Assembly (NCBI GenBank): GCA_016295355.1
Contig: JAEDLK010000028.1
Location: 1 to 16,303 of the forward strand
Direction of reading: 5' to 3'
Source: Clostridiaceae bacterium
Lineage (GTDB): Bacteria; Bacillota; Clostridia; Oscillospirales; Acutalibacteraceae
Length of the DNA: 16,303 nucleotides
Of the stretch, positions 13,948-16,303 are shown piece by piece (position 1 is the first letter of the stretch; the number at the start of each line of letters is the position of its first letter). The position numbers and the translations under genes are program-made. The notes below the pieces were generated by a model. The model saw only the letters and a program-made list of their open reading frames with translations, was not told where the DNA came from and ran no database searches.

Positions 13948-15651
13948 ATGCTGACCATCGACAGACTTTGTATGGGCTGTATGAATGACAACGGCGGAGA
14001 AGAAATTTGCCCTATTTGCGGTCATCGCGCCGGCGATCAAAATCCGCAGGGTCTTTTGCCGATTAAAACCTATATTAAATCCCGTTATGTCATCGGCGCT
14101 GTGCTGGAAAGCGACGGCGAGGGCGTTACCTATATCGGCTGGGATAACGAGGGCAATAACATTGTTCAAATTCGAGAATTCTTTCCGAACCTTTTGGCAC
14201 ACCGTGAAGAAAAGGGTGCGATTGTCATTGATGAGGGCAAGGAGTATTTGTATAACACGGCCTTGATGGACTTTTTACAGTTGCATCGGCAATTGGAAAA
14301 GACCGACCTGGCCGCCTTGTTGCCCACGGTGGATCTTGTGGAATGCAACAACTCGGCATATGTGATTCAAAAATCCTTCCCCGGTATTTCGTTAAGAGAG
14401 TTTTTACTGCGTAACGGCGGTTCTCTGTCGTGGGAGCAGGCTCGTCCGTTGTTTATGCCACTGGTGTCGGCGCTGGAATCTTTGCACAAGGAAGGTATTG
14501 TGCACGGCGGTATTTCGCCCGAAACCATTATGGTGGGGCGTGACGGTCGGTTGCGTTTGATCGGTTTTGCTATTGCTCAATTGCGTCAAAGCGGCAGTTC
14601 GGTTAATGCTCAACTGTTTCCGGGTTACGCCGCACTGGAGCAGTACGGCGTAGAGGACGGCCAGTTATTAAGCGACTCCACCGATGTGTACGGCTTTGCC
14701 GCTACCTTGTTCCGTGTGCTGATGGGCTCAACTCTGCCCGAAGCCACTGAGCGGATCACCGATGATAAAATGACCATTCCATCGGCTGTGGCGGGTCGGT
14801 TGCCCAAGGCGGTTTTGGTGGCTTTGGCCAATGCTTTGCAGATTCTAAAAGAAAACCGAACCCGTTCCATGACGGAACTTAAAGCCGATATTGCGCCGGC
14901 TGCCGATGTAACCACCGATGTGGTGCGTGTCGCCGCTTCTCAAAAGGTTACAAACGAACCGGCTTCGGCGGATAACAAAAAGCCGACCGATACAAAGAAA
15001 AAGACGAACGAGAATCGGCGCTATGCTTTGATTTCGGCCGGAATCACTGCCGGTATTTTCTTGGTGATTGCCTTGGTACTGTATTTGGTTCTCGGCAAGC
15101 CCTTTGCCTCGGTCAGCACGCCCTCATCTTCGGTGCCGGAGCTGCCGTCGTCGAGTCAGACAGAGCCGAGCAGCGTGCCGACCACCAATGGCGAAAAGCT
15201 GTTGACTCTGCCGGACTTTTCGTCGCTCGGCATGAAATTTGAGGAGATTTGCCGTGAGTATCCCGACTTTAAGTTTTCGGTGCTCGGCAAGAAGTATTCC
15301 TCTAAGGCTCCCGGGATTGTGGTGGGACAGGATATTGCCGCCGGTACGCAGGTTGCCAGAGACACCCGCGTGTATTTGACCTTGAGTTTAGGTCAGGAAA
15401 CCGTCACCGTGCCGACCATGACCAATGTGTTGCGTGATGCCGCCATGATCCAGTTGTTCAAAAACGGCTTCTTGTATCAAAATATTACTTTCTATGAAGT
15501 CGAGGACGACTCGGTGGACTATAACTGCGTGGTTAAAACCGACCCGGCTGCCGGTAGTACCATTAGCCCGGATTCATCTATCACGGTGTATATCAGCAGT
15601 GTCAAAAGCAGTGATACCTCCACCCCGACTTCCGAACCGGGTAACGGATAA
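13948..15651 (+). CDS. Zinc-ribbon / pseudokinase / TM / double-PASTA protein, 567 aa
   Basis: Domains in order: zinc ribbon with CMGC (8-11) and CPIC (21-24); a Ser/Thr kinase-like fold at about 40-315; a low-complexity linker; one membrane span at about 359-383; a Ser/Pro linker; and two PASTA-like units at about 417-481 and 485-551. The kinase core keeps PGYAALEQY (225-233) and STDVYGFAATLF (244-255). The catalytic positions are all replaced: the Gly loop reads ESDGEGVTY, VAIK reads VQIR (73-76), HRDISPDN reads HGGISPET (186-193), and DFG reads GFA (206-208). It should therefore be a pseudokinase. PASTA units bind peptidoglycan or muropeptides in known kinases. The start follows AGAAAGGAT at 13932-13940, and the gene has its own promoter. 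Confidence 0.92.
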   Translation: MLTIDRLCMGCMNDNGGEEICPICGHRAGDQNPQGLLPIKTYIKSRYVIGAVLESDGEGVTYIGWDNEGNNIVQIREFFPNLLAHREEKGAIVIDEGKEYLYNTALMDFLQLHRQLEKTDLAALLPTVDLVECNNSAYVIQKSFPGISLREFLLRNGGSLSWEQARPLFMPLVSALESLHKEGIVHGGISPETIMVGRDGRLRLIGFAIAQLRQSGSSVNAQLFPGYAALEQYGVEDGQLLSDSTDVYGFAATLFRVLMGSTLPEATERITDDKMTIPSAVAGRLPKAVLVALANALQILKENRTRSMTELKADIAPAADVTTDVVRVAASQKVTNEPASADNKKPTDTKKKTNENRRYALISAGITAGIFLVIALVLYLVLGKPFASVSTPSSSVPELPSSSQTEPSSVPTTNGEKLLTLPDFSSLGMKFEEICREYPDFKFSVLGKKYSSKAPGIVVGQDIAAGTQVARDTRVYLTLSLGQETVTVPTMTNVLRDAAMIQLFKNGFLYQNITFYEVEDDSVDYNCVVKTDPAAGSTISPDSSITVYISSVKSSDTSTPTSEPGNG

Positions 15652-15667
15652 CCAAAGCGTTCTACTC

Positions 15668-15692
15668 AAACCGCCCTTTAAGGGCGGTTTTT
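15668..15692 (+). terminator. Rho-independent terminator of the kinase-like gene
   Basis: AAACCGCCC (15668-15676) pairs with GGGCGGTTT (15682-15690), with a short loop and a T-run of five. It lies 17 bp after the stop codon. Confidence 0.9.
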
Positions 15693-16065
15693 ACTTCGCT
15701 GCCGGCTGTTGTCGCCCTTAGGAGACAATCCTAATGGTCTTCGCTTCGAAGAAAGCCCCGCAAAAGCACACCTTTAAGATCAAAGAAATTTATTGGCATG
15801 TTTTTTTGCCGTACGAGGAAAAAGAACATCGATCCCTCACAGATTGGCGAGCGTTTTCATGATGCTACAGCGAAAAAAGCTTGCCGAAAGTCCGATTTGA
15901 GTTTGAAGGCTTCCAATCAACCGAAAAAATGCCCCTTTGCTTTGTGCAAAGGGGCATTTTTGTGTTGCTGTAACAATGTTAGGGGAAATGGCCATACACA
16001 AGTCAGGGGGGACAAAAACATCAGCCTTGCATAAGAGCGGCTTTTGATTTGATAACCGGCGAACA
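15693..16065. other. Gene-free segment with small hairpins
   Basis: I see no convincing gene here. Small inverted repeats include TTAGGA/TCCTAA near 15719-15735 and CTTCG/CGAAG near 15739-15752. A strong symmetric terminator is listed separately at 15925-15961. A minus-strand frame runs through the whole stretch, but it passes through that terminator and has no family resemblance. No promoter was placed. Confidence 0.5.
15925..15961. terminator. Bidirectional intrinsic terminator
   Basis: AAAAATGCCCCTTTGC (15925-15940) pairs perfectly over 16 bp with 15946-15961 across a 5-nt loop. A-runs and T-runs flank it symmetrically, so it can act on either strand. It probably shields the kinase-like gene from transcription entering from the right. 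Confidence 0.85.
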
Positions 16066-16303
16066 CCGTCTCCCGTTAGGCGGGGCGTGGTTTTTACGTC
16101 TTGCTCTTTGCCGAAGCGCTTGAAAATGTCCAATGGATAAGATCCGTCTCCCGTTAGGCGGGGCGTGGTCTTTACGTCTTGCTCTTTGCCGAAGCGCTTG
16201 AAAATGTCCAATGGATAAGATCCGTCTCCCGTTAGGCGGGGCGTGGTTTTTACGTCTTGCTCTTTGCCGAAGCGCTTGAAAATGTCCAATGGATAAGATC
16301 CGT
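16066..16303. repeat. 78-bp tandem direct repeat, three full copies and the start of a fourth
   Basis: Copies are at 16066-16143, 16144-16221 and 16222-16299, and a fourth begins at 16300 at the window edge. As read, the three copies differ at a single base (C at 16170, T in the others). Each unit begins CCGTCTCCCGTTAGGCGGGG and ends with GGATAAGAT. The period is a multiple of three, and the minus strand is open through all copies (26-residue unit beginning DIFKRFGKEQDVKTT). However, that frame then runs through a strong terminator hairpin, so coding is doubtful. There are no spacers, so this is not a CRISPR array. Confidence 0.92.

Noticed and set aside
15837..16289. Minus-strand 150-codon frame including the 78-bp repeats as a real repeat protein
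   Set aside because: It reads straight through a 16-bp bidirectional terminator, has no ribosome site inside the window, and its non-repeat part resembles no family. The open frame follows from a period divisible by three and no stop in the unit.
16066..16303. CRISPR array
   Set aside because: The units are contiguous and identical over 78 bp with no variable spacers, and no cas gene is present.

Overview
The window looks like an origin-proximal stretch of a chromosome from an endospore-forming Clostridia-type Firmicute, probably in the Ruminococcaceae/Oscillospirales neighbourhood. The evidence is the mnmE-mnmG-rsmG-parB/noc block, a complete spoIIE, a DacF-type carboxypeptidase, and a zinc-ribbon/PASTA kinase-like protein of a form common in that group. 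No rRNA, tRNA, insertion sequence, CRISPR array or phage gene was seen.

Region 1-1694 (+ strand): the 3' part of an HtrA/DegP-type serine protease with a clean terminator, then an unrecognised 88-residue gene, then gene-free DNA that reads as a structured RNA. Its two ends can pair over 15 bp and enclose several local hairpins, and it is followed by an intrinsic terminator. Region 1695-1924 is also gene-free and carries a chain of five hairpins and a G-rich tract.

Region 1925-8041 (- strand, read right to left): mnmE, an unusual single-pass membrane protein with YD/RHS-like repeats, mnmG, and rsmG with its own terminator. A separately promoted, divergent ParB/Noc-family gene follows. MnmE and MnmG modify wobble U34 of tRNAs, RsmG methylates 16S rRNA, and the ParB/Noc protein is presumably a chromosome-binding factor. 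The YD-repeat gene is not part of the usual block but is tightly spaced within it.

Region 8147-10757: spoIIE reads divergently from mnmE. Its promoter has good -35 and -10 hexamers separated by 21 bp, the stretched spacing known for Spo0A-activated spoIIE/spoIIG promoters, with a perfect 21-bp palindrome over the -35. Two strong hairpins separate spoIIE from the convergent gene that follows.

Region 10789-13042 (- strand): a small SGNH/GDSL hydrolase, and upstream of it a DacF-type D-Ala-D-Ala carboxypeptidase with a signal peptide, a C-terminal membrane anchor and a cytoplasmic tail. Region 13166-15651 (+ strand): a metallophosphoesterase lacking two expected metal ligands, then a zinc-ribbon/pseudokinase/TM/PASTA protein lacking every catalytic kinase residue. 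The window ends in gene-free DNA with strong terminators and a 78-bp near-identical tandem repeat that runs off the end.

Most interesting items: the structured gene-free segment at 1302-1924, the pseudokinase beside a degenerate phosphoesterase, the YD-repeat protein inside the mnmE-mnmG operon, and the spoIIE control region.
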